A model generated the notes under the pieces. It made no database searches. It was not told where the DNA came from and saw only the letters and a program-made list of their open reading frames with translations. This document shows positions 7,926-17,500 of a stretch of 44,202 nucleotides of DNA, in pieces. The number at the start of each line of letters is the position of its first letter. The first letter of the stretch is position 1. This stretch comes from Woeseiaceae bacterium (lineage in GTDB: Bacteria; Pseudomonadota; Gammaproteobacteria; Steroidobacterales; Woeseiaceae), in the NCBI GenBank assembly GCA_013001045.1, contig JABDNG010000030.1, positions 1 to 44,202 on the forward strand. Direction: 5' to 3'. The position numbers were made by a program, and so were the translations under genes.

Positions 7926-10229
7926 CTAGGCGGCGTGCTCACGCCAGAATCGACGGCGCTCCAGACGGTCTTTACGCGTTGGACCAAGGCCACCGGCTGC
8001 ACAAAGCCGAAAACTCACGGCCCCTGATGTCGCTGTGTCCAGTACCTCCGCGCCGACGGCCTGCCAGCGCGCTACAACGCGCGGCTTCGGGAACCCCCAG
8101 CGATTATTGAATCCAGCTGACACAATGGCGACGAGTGGCGACACGGTGTCGACGAACGGCGCGCTGGAAGACGTCAGGCTACCGTGATGCGGCACGACGA
8201 CGACGTCGATATCGGCAATCAGCGCCCGATGCGCAGCGATGATGTCGCGCTCGGCACCGCTCTCGATGTCGCCCGTTAACAACAGGCGGTGCCGACCCGT
8301 CTCAAGCAACAAAACGCACGACGCGTTATTGCCCTCGCGCGGCGCAGTCGAGGCAGGGTGTAAAATACGAAAACCGACCTCGTCAGCCTGCCACGATTGC
8401 CCGGCCACGCAGGCGGATGCCGCAATGTCTGTCCCGGGCAGTGCTTCGCCCAGCAACGTTCGCCCGATTTCCGCGTATTCCTGGATCGCACGCACACCGC
8501 CACTGTGATCAATATCCGCGTGCGATACCACGAGCCAGTCGATCCGCTGTATCCCCCTGGACCGCAGAAACGGCAACAGGACCTGATTGGCGACGCTGCC
8601 ACCGCTTCGGAAAGACGCGCCCGTGTCGAATACCAGGGTGCTGTGTCGCGTCTCTACGACTGTCGCGAGGCCCTGCCCCACGTCGAGAACATGGGCATCG
8701 AAACAACCGTCCCCGGGCCGTTCGGGCGATGGCAACAACAGCGCGCCGACCGCTAGCAGCGACACGCTTCGACCGGGCCAGCCCTTCGGCAAAAACGCCC
8801 AAAGACAGGGCAGGACGACAATCATCCAGCGCCATTTCTGAACGCCCGCAACGGTGGTATCGGCGAATGGCAAGCGCACGAGCGCGTCGATTAACGCCAG
8901 GAGCCATTCGACACTCAGGGCCGCGATTTGCAGCACAGCCTGACTCGCATTTTCGGCGGCGTTACCGATTGCCAGGCCCGTCAGTGTGAGCGGCACGGTA
9001 ACCAGGCTGAACAGGGGTACGGCGATGAGGTTTACCGGAAGTGCGAGCAATGCGACGCGTTGAAACAGAATCACAGTCAGCGGTAGCAGCCCGAATAGCA
9101 GGAAGACCTGCAATTTGGCCAGCTGCCGCAGCTGGTCGCCGGCCCGCGCGATGAGACAGCCGGCCTCGACCCGTTTTCTTCGCGACCGCGCAAGCCAGAG
9201 CAGCAGCACGACTGCCGAAAAAGACAGCAGGAAACCGGGCGTCATGGTTGCGACCGGGTCGAGCATGAATACGACTAGCGCCGCAACGGCGACGGTCGAA
9301 AATGGATCGACCTGTCGGCGGCGGACGATTGCCGCGGCGGCAACGAGCAACATCAGCGACGCGCGTTGGGCGGGGATTCCGAATCCGGCCACGGTCGTAT
9401 AGGCCAATGCAACCAGGACGCCGAATGCGATCGCTGCGTTGTGGGCATTGGCCCGCACGCGCAGCACACCCAGTAGAACCCTTGCCAAAAGGAATGCGAC
9501 GGACGCGGCCAAGCCAACATGCAGGCCGGAGATCGCCATTAGATGGCTCGTGCCGGATATCGCGTATTTGTGCCATTGCTCGCGCGAGACCTGGTGCCGG
9601 GCCCCTACTCCGACAGCCGCAAGCACCGCCGCCACGTCGCTTGATTCGGCCGCCAGGCCTGCACGTGCGATGAACTGGCGTCGATATCGGTCGATCGCAC
9701 CTTCCGTCCCCTGTTCGAGGCGGCGATTGCGCTGACCGCTGACGACATAGCCGGTCGCGTGAATCTTTTGGCGAAAAAGCCAGGCCTCTGCGTCAAATAC
9801 GCCCGGGTTACTGAGGCCACGCGGACGCTTCAAACGCAGTTCGAAGCGCCAGACGTCGCCGATCGACGGTATTGTTGCCGGCTCGAACCAGCTGACACGC
9901 GAGCGAGCGGGCAAACGACTGTCATCAAGCGGCGTTACGAGCATCGTGACCGAACTAGCCGACACTTTCGGGAAATCGACAATCCGAACGTCGGTCAATA
10001 AACTGTCGCCCGCGAACTGCTTGTCGAGGCGCTCGTCGACGATGGCCTGACCAGCATGCAAAAACACCATAAACCCGAACAACACGTAACCCGGACACCG
10101 TGTTCGGCGGTGGAATAGCAGTGCGATCGATGCAACAAATAGCAGCTTGTAGAGGTCCCAGCTTAACGGCAAGCTGCTAAGCTGCGCCGCATACCCGCCT
10201 GCGATCATCAGGAGGCAGGCCCTGATCAT
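7926..10229 (-). CDS. comEC: ComEC/Rec2-family DNA internalisation protein
   Basis: ComEC forms the inner-membrane channel for single-stranded DNA during natural transformation. The order here is N-terminal membrane helices and a DUF4131-like soluble part, a multi-helix Competence domain (around residues 200-470, with SGTSHLMAISGLHVGL), and a C-terminal metallo-beta-lactamase-like domain with SHADIDHSGG near residue 568 and a VVPHHGS motif. The frame extends to a TTG at 10289 and a GTG at 10259. I prefer ATG 10229 (MIRACLLM) because the longer form would overlap the divergent DUF2062 start; no convincing ribosome-binding site decides it. The full length of about 767 residues is normal. Confidence 0.94.
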   Translation of the reverse strand: MIRACLLMIAGGYAAQLSSLPLSWDLYKLLFVASIALLFHRRTRCPGYVLFGFMVFLHAGQAIVDERLDKQFAGDSLLTDVRIVDFPKVSASSVTMLVTPLDDSRLPARSRVSWFEPATIPSIGDVWRFELRLKRPRGLSNPGVFDAEAWLFRQKIHATGYVVSGQRNRRLEQGTEGAIDRYRRQFIARAGLAAESSDVAAVLAAVGVGARHQVSREQWHKYAISGTSHLMAISGLHVGLAASVAFLLARVLLGVLRVRANAHNAAIAFGVLVALAYTTVAGFGIPAQRASLMLLVAAAAIVRRRQVDPFSTVAVAALVVFMLDPVATMTPGFLLSFSAVVLLLWLARSRRKRVEAGCLIARAGDQLRQLAKLQVFLLFGLLPLTVILFQRVALLALPVNLIAVPLFSLVTVPLTLTGLAIGNAAENASQAVLQIAALSVEWLLALIDALVRLPFADTTVAGVQKWRWMIVVLPCLWAFLPKGWPGRSVSLLAVGALLLPSPERPGDGCFDAHVLDVGQGLATVVETRHSTLVFDTGASFRSGGSVANQVLLPFLRSRGIQRIDWLVVSHADIDHSGGVRAIQEYAEIGRTLLGEALPGTDIAASACVAGQSWQADEVGFRILHPASTAPREGNNASCVLLLETGRHRLLLTGDIESGAERDIIAAHRALIADIDVVVVPHHGSLTSSSAPFVDTVSPLVAIVSAGFNNRWGFPKPRVVARWQAVGAEVLDTATSGAVSFRLCAAGGLGPTRKDRLERRRFWREHAA

Positions 10230-10282
10230 GAGTGATTGACGTTGATTGTCGGCACTCACTATGGAAACCGGATCGTCAGTCG

Positions 10283-10813
10283 ATGCCAAGACGCTTTTTT
10301 CGCAAATTCGCCTTCAAACGCCACCACATGAGCCAGCAGTGGTTCATGGCGCCGTTCCAGCACCTGCTACATGATCATCGGCTCTGGGGCATTCGTCGCC
10401 GCTGGGTGGTCCCCGCCTTCGCAACGGGGCTATTCGTCTCATTCCTGCCCTTTCCGGGACACATGCTGATCAGCGCGCTGAGCGCGCTGGCCTTGCGCGT
10501 AAATATTCCCGTCGCGGCGGTATCAACCTGGGTCAGCAATCCGCTGACGGTCGGCCCGATCTATTACTTCGCGTATCGGCTGGGCGCCGTTCTTCTCGGT
10601 ATCCCGCCACAGCCATTCGAGATGGAGCTGTCCCTCAACTGGGTGACGCACACGTTCGTCAACATCTGGCAACCGATGCTGCTCGGCAGTGTGATCCTGG
10701 GTTGCGCAGCGGCGCTGGTGGGTTACGTGACGCTGGACATACTCTGGCGCATGTCCATCGGCAACTACAAAGCACGCAAGCAGAAGCTGCGACGCGACGC
10801 GACATCAGACTGA
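10283..10813 (+). CDS. DUF2062 membrane protein
   Basis: A 176-residue protein with the typical DUF2062 start MPRRFFRKF (ATG 10283), a basic N-terminus, and hydrophobic segments around residues 45-60, 65-100 and 130-155. Family members are small inner-membrane proteins of unknown function, sometimes fused to glycosyltransferases. An earlier in-frame ATG at 10232 gives a non-family extension and is less likely. The 3' end overlaps the convergent lolD gene by nine bases, so no terminator separates them. Confidence 0.85.
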   Translation: MPRRFFRKFAFKRHHMSQQWFMAPFQHLLHDHRLWGIRRRWVVPAFATGLFVSFLPFPGHMLISALSALALRVNIPVAAVSTWVSNPLTVGPIYYFAYRLGAVLLGIPPQPFEMELSLNWVTHTFVNIWQPMLLGSVILGCAAALVGYVTLDILWRMSIGNYKARKQKLRRDATSD

Positions 10814-11509
10814 CTGTCGCAGCACGCCATCCTCGAGCACGAATATGCGATCCATGCGTTTTGCGATCGAATGATCGTGCGTCACGATTACGAGACTCGT
10901 CTGCAGCTCCTGATTGAGCTCCAGCATCAACCGCAGCACGTGCTCACCGTTACCGGAATCCAGGTTACCTGTCGGCTCGTCGGCAAGCACCAGCTGCGGC
11001 CGGGTAATCAGCGCACGCGCGACAGCGGCGCGCTGACGTTCACCACCTGAGAGTTCACCGGGCTTGTGCGTCAGGCGCTCACCGAGCCCGACGCGGTCCA
11101 GCAAGGCGCGCGCGCTCTGCAGTGCCTCGGCTTTCGATTCGCGACGAATCAATAACGGCATGGCGACGTTTTCTTCCGCCGTAAACTCGGGCAACAAATG
11201 ATGAAACTGGTAAACGAAACCGATATAGCGATTGCGCAAATCACCCTTTGCCGACTCGTCCGTGCCATGCATGGGTTCGCCGTTAACGAGCACTTCGCCT
11301 TCGCTGGGTTCGTCGAGTCCGCCCATGATTTGTAACAGCGTCGTCTTTCCCGACCCCGAGGAACCGATTATTGCCAGTCGTTCGGCCGGCTGCACCGTAA
11401 GATTCACGCCGCGCAACACTTCCAGGGTGGACGCGCCTTCGCGGAAGCGCCGCACAACATTGCGACAGTCGAGCACGGGATGCGCCGGACGTGTAACAGA
11501 ATCAGTCAT
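10805..11509 (-). CDS. lolD: Lipoprotein-releasing ABC transporter ATPase LolD
   Basis: The 234-residue ATPase powers release of outer-membrane lipoproteins from the inner membrane to the carrier LolA. Seen are Walker A GSSGSGKTT near residue 45, signature LSGGERQRAAVARAL, Walker B LVLADEPTGNLD and the switch VTHDHS. The LolD-specific flavour is IGFVYQFHHLLPEFTAEENV. It overlaps the upstream permease gene by eight bases, so the three lol genes are an operon. Confidence 0.96.
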   Translation of the reverse strand: MTDSVTRPAHPVLDCRNVVRRFREGASTLEVLRGVNLTVQPAERLAIIGSSGSGKTTLLQIMGGLDEPSEGEVLVNGEPMHGTDESAKGDLRNRYIGFVYQFHHLLPEFTAEENVAMPLLIRRESKAEALQSARALLDRVGLGERLTHKPGELSGGERQRAAVARALITRPQLVLADEPTGNLDSGNGEHVLRLMLELNQELQTSLVIVTHDHSIAKRMDRIFVLEDGVLRQSV

Positions 11510-12746
11510 ATCTCAGGGCCTCCGCCGGAGCGGTCTTTGCCGCAACCCAGGCCGGATAAAGTGTGGAAATCAAGGCGAGTACAAGCGCCATCAGCGCGAT
11601 CCTGGAAACGTCGCCGTATCGAAGTTCAGAGGGCAGGTCACTTATGAAATAGACATCGGCGGCAAGAAACTTGATGCCAAACGCGGATTCGAAAAAACCG
11701 ACGATAGCCTCGAGGTTGAGCGCCAGCAACACGCCGAGTACAACACCCGCCACTGTCCCGACAATGCCGACGATGCTGCCCTGCGTGACAAATATCCGTA
11801 AAATGCTGGACGGCCGCGCGCCAATTGTCCGCAGAATCGCAATATCCGCCTGTTTGTCCTTCACGACCATGACGAGCGTCGACACGATGTTGAACGCGGC
11901 TACCGCGATGACCATCAGTAGGATCACGAACAGGATCGACTTTGTAATCTGGATGGAGCGGAAGAAATTAACGTGCCGCCGGGTCCAGTCGCTGACGAGC
12001 ACGAGTTCACCGTGCGCCAGCGCCACTTCCCGGACAATAGTGGGTGCGTCGTAAATTTCGGTGACAGCCAGGCGCACACCCGTCACGGTGTCCTTCTTGC
12101 GAAACAACTTCTGTGCATCATTGATATTAATAAACGCCAGGCGACGATCGAACTCGTACATACCGACGCGGTACAGCCCGCTGACCGTGAATCGTTTCGT
12201 TCGAGGAATGACGCCCGCCGGCGTCACCCTGCCCTGCGCAAGCGTCACTGTCACTTTGTCGCCAATACCGACGTCCAGTGCGGTCGCGAGCTCCACGCCG
12301 AGGACAATGTTGAATGTGCCCGCAGCGAGGTCGCCAAGTTGTCCCGCCTGCATAACACCGCCAACGCCGGATACGGCGTCCTCAAGCGAGGGCTCTATGC
12401 CGCGAAGCTCCGCACCGCTCAGCTGATTTTCAAAAACCAGTAGTGCCTGGCCATCGACATACGGCGCCGCTGCACGCACCCGAATGTTTCTTGTGGCTGT
12501 CTCGATCAACGATTCTGAGCTGGCGAGTTCGCCGTCCATATTTTCGATACTGGCATGCGCCGTCATCGCAAGCAGCCTGTCTTTGAGTTCCCTTTCGAAG
12601 CCGTTGACGACTGACATCACCACGATCAGCACAGTCACGGCGATTGCGATACCCAGCATTGAAATAGCTGAAATCATCGAAACAAAACTGTTACTGCTGC
12701 GCGAACGCACGTAACGACCGCCGATCCACGTCTCGAGGCTACTCAT
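11502..12746 (-). CDS. lolC: Lipoprotein-releasing permease subunit, LolC-like
   Basis: A 414-residue LolC/E permease: TM1 near residues 21-48, a large periplasmic domain, three C-terminal TMs and the family C-terminus PAEALRYD. The periplasmic region near residues 171-185 reads QGRVTPAGVIPRTKRF, closely resembling the Pro-rich Hook of E. coli LolC that recruits LolA. I therefore assign it as the LolC partner; this is inference, since both permeases here resemble each other. Its 5' end overlaps the upstream permease by eight bases and its 3' end overlaps lolD by eight bases. Confidence 0.9.
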   Translation of the reverse strand: MSSLETWIGGRYVRSRSSNSFVSMISAISMLGIAIAVTVLIVVMSVVNGFERELKDRLLAMTAHASIENMDGELASSESLIETATRNIRVRAAAPYVDGQALLVFENQLSGAELRGIEPSLEDAVSGVGGVMQAGQLGDLAAGTFNIVLGVELATALDVGIGDKVTVTLAQGRVTPAGVIPRTKRFTVSGLYRVGMYEFDRRLAFININDAQKLFRKKDTVTGVRLAVTEIYDAPTIVREVALAHGELVLVSDWTRRHVNFFRSIQITKSILFVILLMVIAVAAFNIVSTLVMVVKDKQADIAILRTIGARPSSILRIFVTQGSIVGIVGTVAGVVLGVLLALNLEAIVGFFESAFGIKFLAADVYFISDLPSELRYGDVSRIALMALVLALISTLYPAWVAAKTAPAEALRYD

Positions 12747-13989
12747 AACGCAAAGCCTCGGCAGGATTGATCAGGGCGGCACGACGAGCCGGATACAGCG
12801 TCGCCAGCGACGTCAGGACAAACGCCGATATCGAGATAACCGTGACATCCCGCCATTCAAGTTCGGAGGGTATGCGCGTCACGTAGTAGACGTCGCCCGG
12901 CATGATTTGGAAGCCAAGCGCCTGCTCCAGGAAAGGCACGATGACGGGCACGTTCAATGCAAGCGCGATGCCGAGGAGCACACCGATCAACACGCCGCTC
13001 CAGCCAATCATTGCGCCTTGCACGAAAAAGACACGCACGACACCGTTCGGCCCCATGCCCAGTGTACGCAGCACCGCTATGTCCGTGGTTTTGTCGGTAA
13101 CGACCATGACGAGACTCGCCACAATGTTGAACGCCGCGACACCGATAATGAGCGACAGTATCAGCGACATCATCATTTTTTCGATGCGGATGGCGCGGAA
13201 GTAACTGCCGTTCTCTATGGTCCAGTCGCTCGTGCTGATGCCGTCGCCCAGGCGCGCCTCGAGTGCGCGCGCGATCGCCGGAGCCGTCATGACGTCGTCG
13301 GCGCGAAAACGCACGGCATTCACGGCCTCACCGAGGCCCTGGATGGTCGCCGCATCCGATACGTGAACAAGCGCGAGCACCCCGTCGTGATCCTGCAAAC
13401 CGGCTTCGAAGACGCCGCGCAATACGAAGCGCTCGAGGACGGGCTCCAGTGTGCCGTCGCCAACCGGACGCGGAATCAACAGAACCACGCCATCGCCGAT
13501 TCGGGCGCCAAGATCGTAGGCCAGTATGCGACCAAGGATGATGCTGCGGCCGCCGGCCTGCAGGACGTCGAGATTCCCTTCAACCATATTGATCATCTCG
13601 CCGGACAATGGCTGCTCATACAACGGATCGACACCGTGCACGAGCACGGCGAACAGCTCGGTACCCGACTGAATCATGCCTTCCATCTGGATAAACGGCG
13701 CGGCCGCAGTGACGCCGGGTTCCGAGCCGACGTCCTCGACGAGCGTCTCCCAGTCCCGCGTCACTCCCTTTTCGCCGAAGACGCTGCCATGCGCTGACAT
13801 GCTAAGCAGCCGGCCGCGCAGCTCGCCTTCGAAGCCGTTCATCACCGAAAGAATGACGATGAGCGCGGCAACGCCAAGCGCTATCCCGATAAGGGAAATC
13901 AACGTGATAAAGGATACGAATCGGGTGCGCCGCTTGGCCCGCAGGTAGCGCAGCCCGACGAAGAGTTCGACGGGGTTGATCATCGGCAC
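12739..13989 (-). CDS. lolE: Lipoprotein-releasing permease subunit, LolE-like
   Basis: A 416-residue paralogue of the following gene, with the same layout: TM1 (about residues 22-50), periplasmic domain, three C-terminal TMs and the PAEALRYE end. The C-terminal half has the VTDKTTDIAVLRTLG and RIPSELEWRDV segments that resemble E. coli LolE. The loop equivalent to the Hook (PRPVGDGTLEP) lacks the TPxGxIP pattern, so I call it LolE-like, with moderate certainty about the C/E letter. It is the first gene of the lol operon, with a 169-base upstream region shared with a divergent small gene. Confidence 0.88.
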   Translation of the reverse strand: MPMINPVELFVGLRYLRAKRRTRFVSFITLISLIGIALGVAALIVILSVMNGFEGELRGRLLSMSAHGSVFGEKGVTRDWETLVEDVGSEPGVTAAAPFIQMEGMIQSGTELFAVLVHGVDPLYEQPLSGEMINMVEGNLDVLQAGGRSIILGRILAYDLGARIGDGVVLLIPRPVGDGTLEPVLERFVLRGVFEAGLQDHDGVLALVHVSDAATIQGLGEAVNAVRFRADDVMTAPAIARALEARLGDGISTSDWTIENGSYFRAIRIEKMMMSLILSLIIGVAAFNIVASLVMVVTDKTTDIAVLRTLGMGPNGVVRVFFVQGAMIGWSGVLIGVLLGIALALNVPVIVPFLEQALGFQIMPGDVYYVTRIPSELEWRDVTVISISAFVLTSLATLYPARRAALINPAEALRYE

Positions 13990-14120
13990 GCATTAAACCA
14001 CATTCATGGCGCAGCAGCAGTCGGGTTTCGCCACCCGGGGTTTGTGACGCAGTTCGCATATAGAAGGGCCCTAGCCGTGTAAAAACCTTACAGATCAACT
14101 GTTTTTTGGTCCGGCGAGCA

Positions 14121-14130
14121 GTGCTATAGT
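14121..14130 (+). promoter_or_regulatory. Extended -10 promoter of the small secreted protein gene
   Basis: TGCTATAGT (14122-14130) is a TGn-TATAGT extended -10 element, about 28 bases before the ATG at 14159. A T-rich stretch upstream could serve as a poor -35. Downstream, GGAGAAGGA just before the ATG is a very strong ribosome-binding site. Confidence 0.45.
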
Positions 14131-14158
14131 CTCCGGATCGTTCCCGGGAGAAGGACCA

Positions 14159-14431
14159 ATGGCCAAACTGCGTACCGCTACACTCATCGCCCTGTTGTTA
14201 GGCTTGTTTGGCACAGCACAGGCCGAAACCCTGAAAATGGACGGCATAGCCGCTTCCGGGGATGCACGGCCGGCTCGCGGCATGACGCAGAGCAGCGTGC
14301 AGTCAAAATACGGCAGCCCTGTCAGCGTCCGGGCGCCAGTCGGCGATCCGCCGATCACGCGTTGGGAATACCAGGAATTCGTTGTGTTTTTCGAGTACGA
14401 CCGCGTGATCCACGCCGTCGTCAAACGCTAA
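14159..14431 (+). CDS. Small secreted protein, BamE/OmlA-like short repeat
   Basis: A 90-residue protein with a clear Sec signal peptide (MAKLR start, LIALLLGLFG core, AQA cleavage site near residue 22). The mature part has RGMTQSSVQSKYG followed by a WEYQEFVVFFE segment, reminiscent of the 'G-M-x-x-x-V-x-x-x-x-G-x-P' pattern of the small BamE/SmpA fold. I recognise the pattern from uncharacterised gammaproteobacterial proteins but know no function. It has its own promoter, a strong GGAGAAGGA ribosome-binding site and its own terminator, so it is probably monocistronic and well expressed. Confidence 0.8.
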   Translation: MAKLRTATLIALLLGLFGTAQAETLKMDGIAASGDARPARGMTQSSVQSKYGSPVSVRAPVGDPPITRWEYQEFVVFFEYDRVIHAVVKR

Positions 14432-14457
14432 GCCGCAACACATCGTTCAGGAACAGG

Positions 14458-14485
14458 CCCGGGCCGGAAACGACCCGGGTTTTTT
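14458..14485 (+). terminator. Rho-independent terminator after the small secreted protein gene
   Basis: CCCGGG (14458-14463) and CCCGGG (14474-14479) form a 6-bp all-GC stem with a 10-base loop, followed by six T residues (14480-14485). It separates the small gene from mfd. Confidence 0.8.
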
Positions 14486-14545
14486 CGTGTCTGAAACAGG
14501 CACCCGTGCCAGATCCCCCCTGTGTAATAATCGCGTCCCCATGAA

Positions 14546-17500
14546 TTGACGACCGAAGCTGCCACCCCAAGGCTTTCGAGCAGACCGTTGAGCAAAACAT
14601 TTCTAATCGCACCCGCGACGCCTATGCCGGCGGCAGGCTCACCTGCCGGCTGGGGACGCCTTATTGGCGCCAGCGCCGCATTGGCTGCGGCCGAACTCGC
14701 CATGAGTGTCGAGCGACCCGTGCTGATACTGGCAGATGATCCCCGACACGCGGACCAGCTCGAAGCCGATATTCGGTTCTTTGCCGGATCCGATCTGCCC
14801 GTTGCACACTTCGTCGAATGGGAGACGCTGCCCTGGGACAGTTTCTCACCGCATCAGGACATCATTTCACAGCGCCTGAATGTCCTTGCCGCGCTGCCGT
14901 CTATGCAGAGAGGCATCATTATTGCCGCCGCCAGTGTGTTGCAACAGCGATTACCGCCGGTGGACTACGTCGCCGCCCGCTCGTTGTCGCTGTCCACGGG
15001 ACAGACGTTGCACCGCGAGGACTTCACGACCTCCCTGGTCGCCGCGGGGTACTTTCGCGTTCCACAAGTCTCGGAACACGGCGAATTCGCCGTTCGCGGA
15101 TCTCTGATCGATATCTTCCCCATGGGCGCCGATGCCCCTGTGCGTATCGACTTTTTCGACGACGAGATCGAGTCGCTGCGCTTTTTCTCCGCCGAGACCC
15201 AGTTATCGGGTGAAAAGATAAGCAGGATAAGCATTCTTCCCGCGCGCGAAGTGCCCTTGGACGCCGATGCCATTCATCGTTTTCGCGACCGATATCGTGA
15301 ACGCTTCGAGGGACAGCCCGGAAAATCTCGCGTGTACCGGGAGGTCTCCGACGGCATCGCACATGGCGGTATTGAATATTATCTGCCGCTGTTTTTCGAA
15401 TCGACGGCCACGCTGATCGACTATGTGCCGAACAATTGCGTGGTGATGGCACCGAGCGAACTCGATTCCCTGTTACGGCAGTTCTGGGCGGAAGCCAGCG
15501 AGCGATACGAGCTATGCAGCCTTGACCCGGAAAGGCCGATCCTGTCAGTTGACGAGACATTCGTGGCGCCTGAATTAGTGGCGACAGAGCTCGAAAAATT
15601 CGCCGTCATACGCTACTCGGCTCGATCGCTCGCCGAGGCGCGCAACGTCGTTAATCACGACACGCGCTTGCCGCCCGCAATGAAGATCGAGGCACGCTAC
15701 GAAGACGCCGCCGCCACATTGATGCAGTTCCTGCAGGCATTTGAGGGACGCGTACTGTTTTCGACCGACTCGCCGGGGCGACGCGAGCAACTGCTTGATC
15801 TTCTCACCGGGCGCAGCCTGGACCTGGTCCGCGTCGATGACTGGCAGGCGTTCAAAGCTGTCGGGCAGCGCATCGGTGTGACCGTTGCGCCCGTCGACAA
15901 CGGTGTTCTGCTGCCGGGTGCCGGAATAGCCATTATCAGCGAACAACAGCTATTCGGCGAACGTACGAAGTCGCGACGGCGAAAAAGGCAAAGTGACCGC
16001 GACCCTGAAACCATCATCCGCCAGCTCAACGATCTCGAGCCGGGCTCGCCCGTCGTCCACGAAGAATACGGCGTGGGTCGATACCTCGGCTTAATTACAC
16101 TGGAGACCGGTGGAATCACGGCGGAATTCCTGCACCTCGAGTACGCCGATGGTGACAAGCTGTACGTGCCGGTGCACGCGCTCGATCTAATATCCCGCTA
16201 CACCGGTGCCTCGCCCGACAACGCGCCCCTGCACCGCCTTGGCAGCGATCAATGGGAAAAAGCCAAACGCCGTGCGATCAAGAGAATTCGCGACGTTGCA
16301 GCCGAGCTGCTCGACATTTACGCACGGCGCGCCGCGCGCCGCGGCCACAGCTTTCACTGGCCTGAAACTGACTATCGTAGCTTTGAGTCGGGCTTTCCTT
16401 TCGAGCTCACCGAAGACCAGGCGCATACAATAGAGGATGTGCTCGAGGACCTTGCGTCGGATAAAGCCATGGATCGCGTGGTTTGCGGCGACGTCGGTTT
16501 CGGCAAGACCGAAGTGGCCTTGAGGGCGACGTTCGCGGCCATACATGGCGGCAAACAGGTCGCGGTACTCGTACCCACCACGCTCCTTGCCCAACAGCAC
16601 GGGCACAATTTCCGGGACCGTTTCGCCGACTGGCCCATTCGCGTCGAAGTGTTATCACGATTCCAAACGGCCAAACAGGTCAAGGACATCGTTGCGGGCC
16701 TCAGGTCGGGTACCGTTGATGTCGTCATCGGCACGCACCGCCTGTTGCAACACACCAAGGACTTTCATGACGTTGGCCTTGTCATCGTTGACGAAGAGCA
16801 CCGCTTCGGCGTGCGTCACAAGGAGGCCATAAAGTCCTTACGGAGCGAAGTCGACATATTGACGTTGACTGCGACGCCGATACCGAGAACGCTGAACATG
16901 GCGCTCGGCGGACTGCGGGAAATGTCGCTCATTACGACGCCACCGGCAGAGCGCCTTGCGGTGAAAACGTTCGTTTCCGAGTGGAACGACGTCATCATTC
17001 GAGAAGCGTGTCTTCGCGAGATCAAGCGCGGCGGCCAGGTCTATTTCATCCACAATCGCGTCGAAGACATCGGCCGCATCGAACAGCGGCTCCAGAAGCT
17101 GGTGCCCGAGGCCAGCATCCGGATCGGTCATGGGCAGATGCCTGAACGGGAACTTGAACAGGTGATGCTCGATTTCTACCATCGCCGTTTCAACGTCCTC
17201 TTATGCACGACTATCGTCGAGAGCGGTATCGACGTGCCGACGGCAAACACGATTATTATCAATCGCGCGGACCGGTTTGGACTGGCGCAGTTGCACCAGC
17301 TGCGGGGGCGCGTCGGTCGATCACATCATCGTGCGTACGCCTACCTCATGGCGCCACCCAGAAACGTCATGACGGCCGATGCCATCAAACGCCTCGAGGC
17401 AATTGATTCGCTGGAAGACCTCGGTTCCGGCTTTACGCTGGCCACACACGATCTCGAGATACGCGGAGCCGGTGAACTGCTCGGCGACACTCAAAGCGGA

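Noticed and set aside
7844..8002. N-terminal extension of exbB by 53 residues
   Set aside because: The extension has no membrane or family character and overlaps the comEC 3' end; ATG 7843 gives the normal ExbB start.
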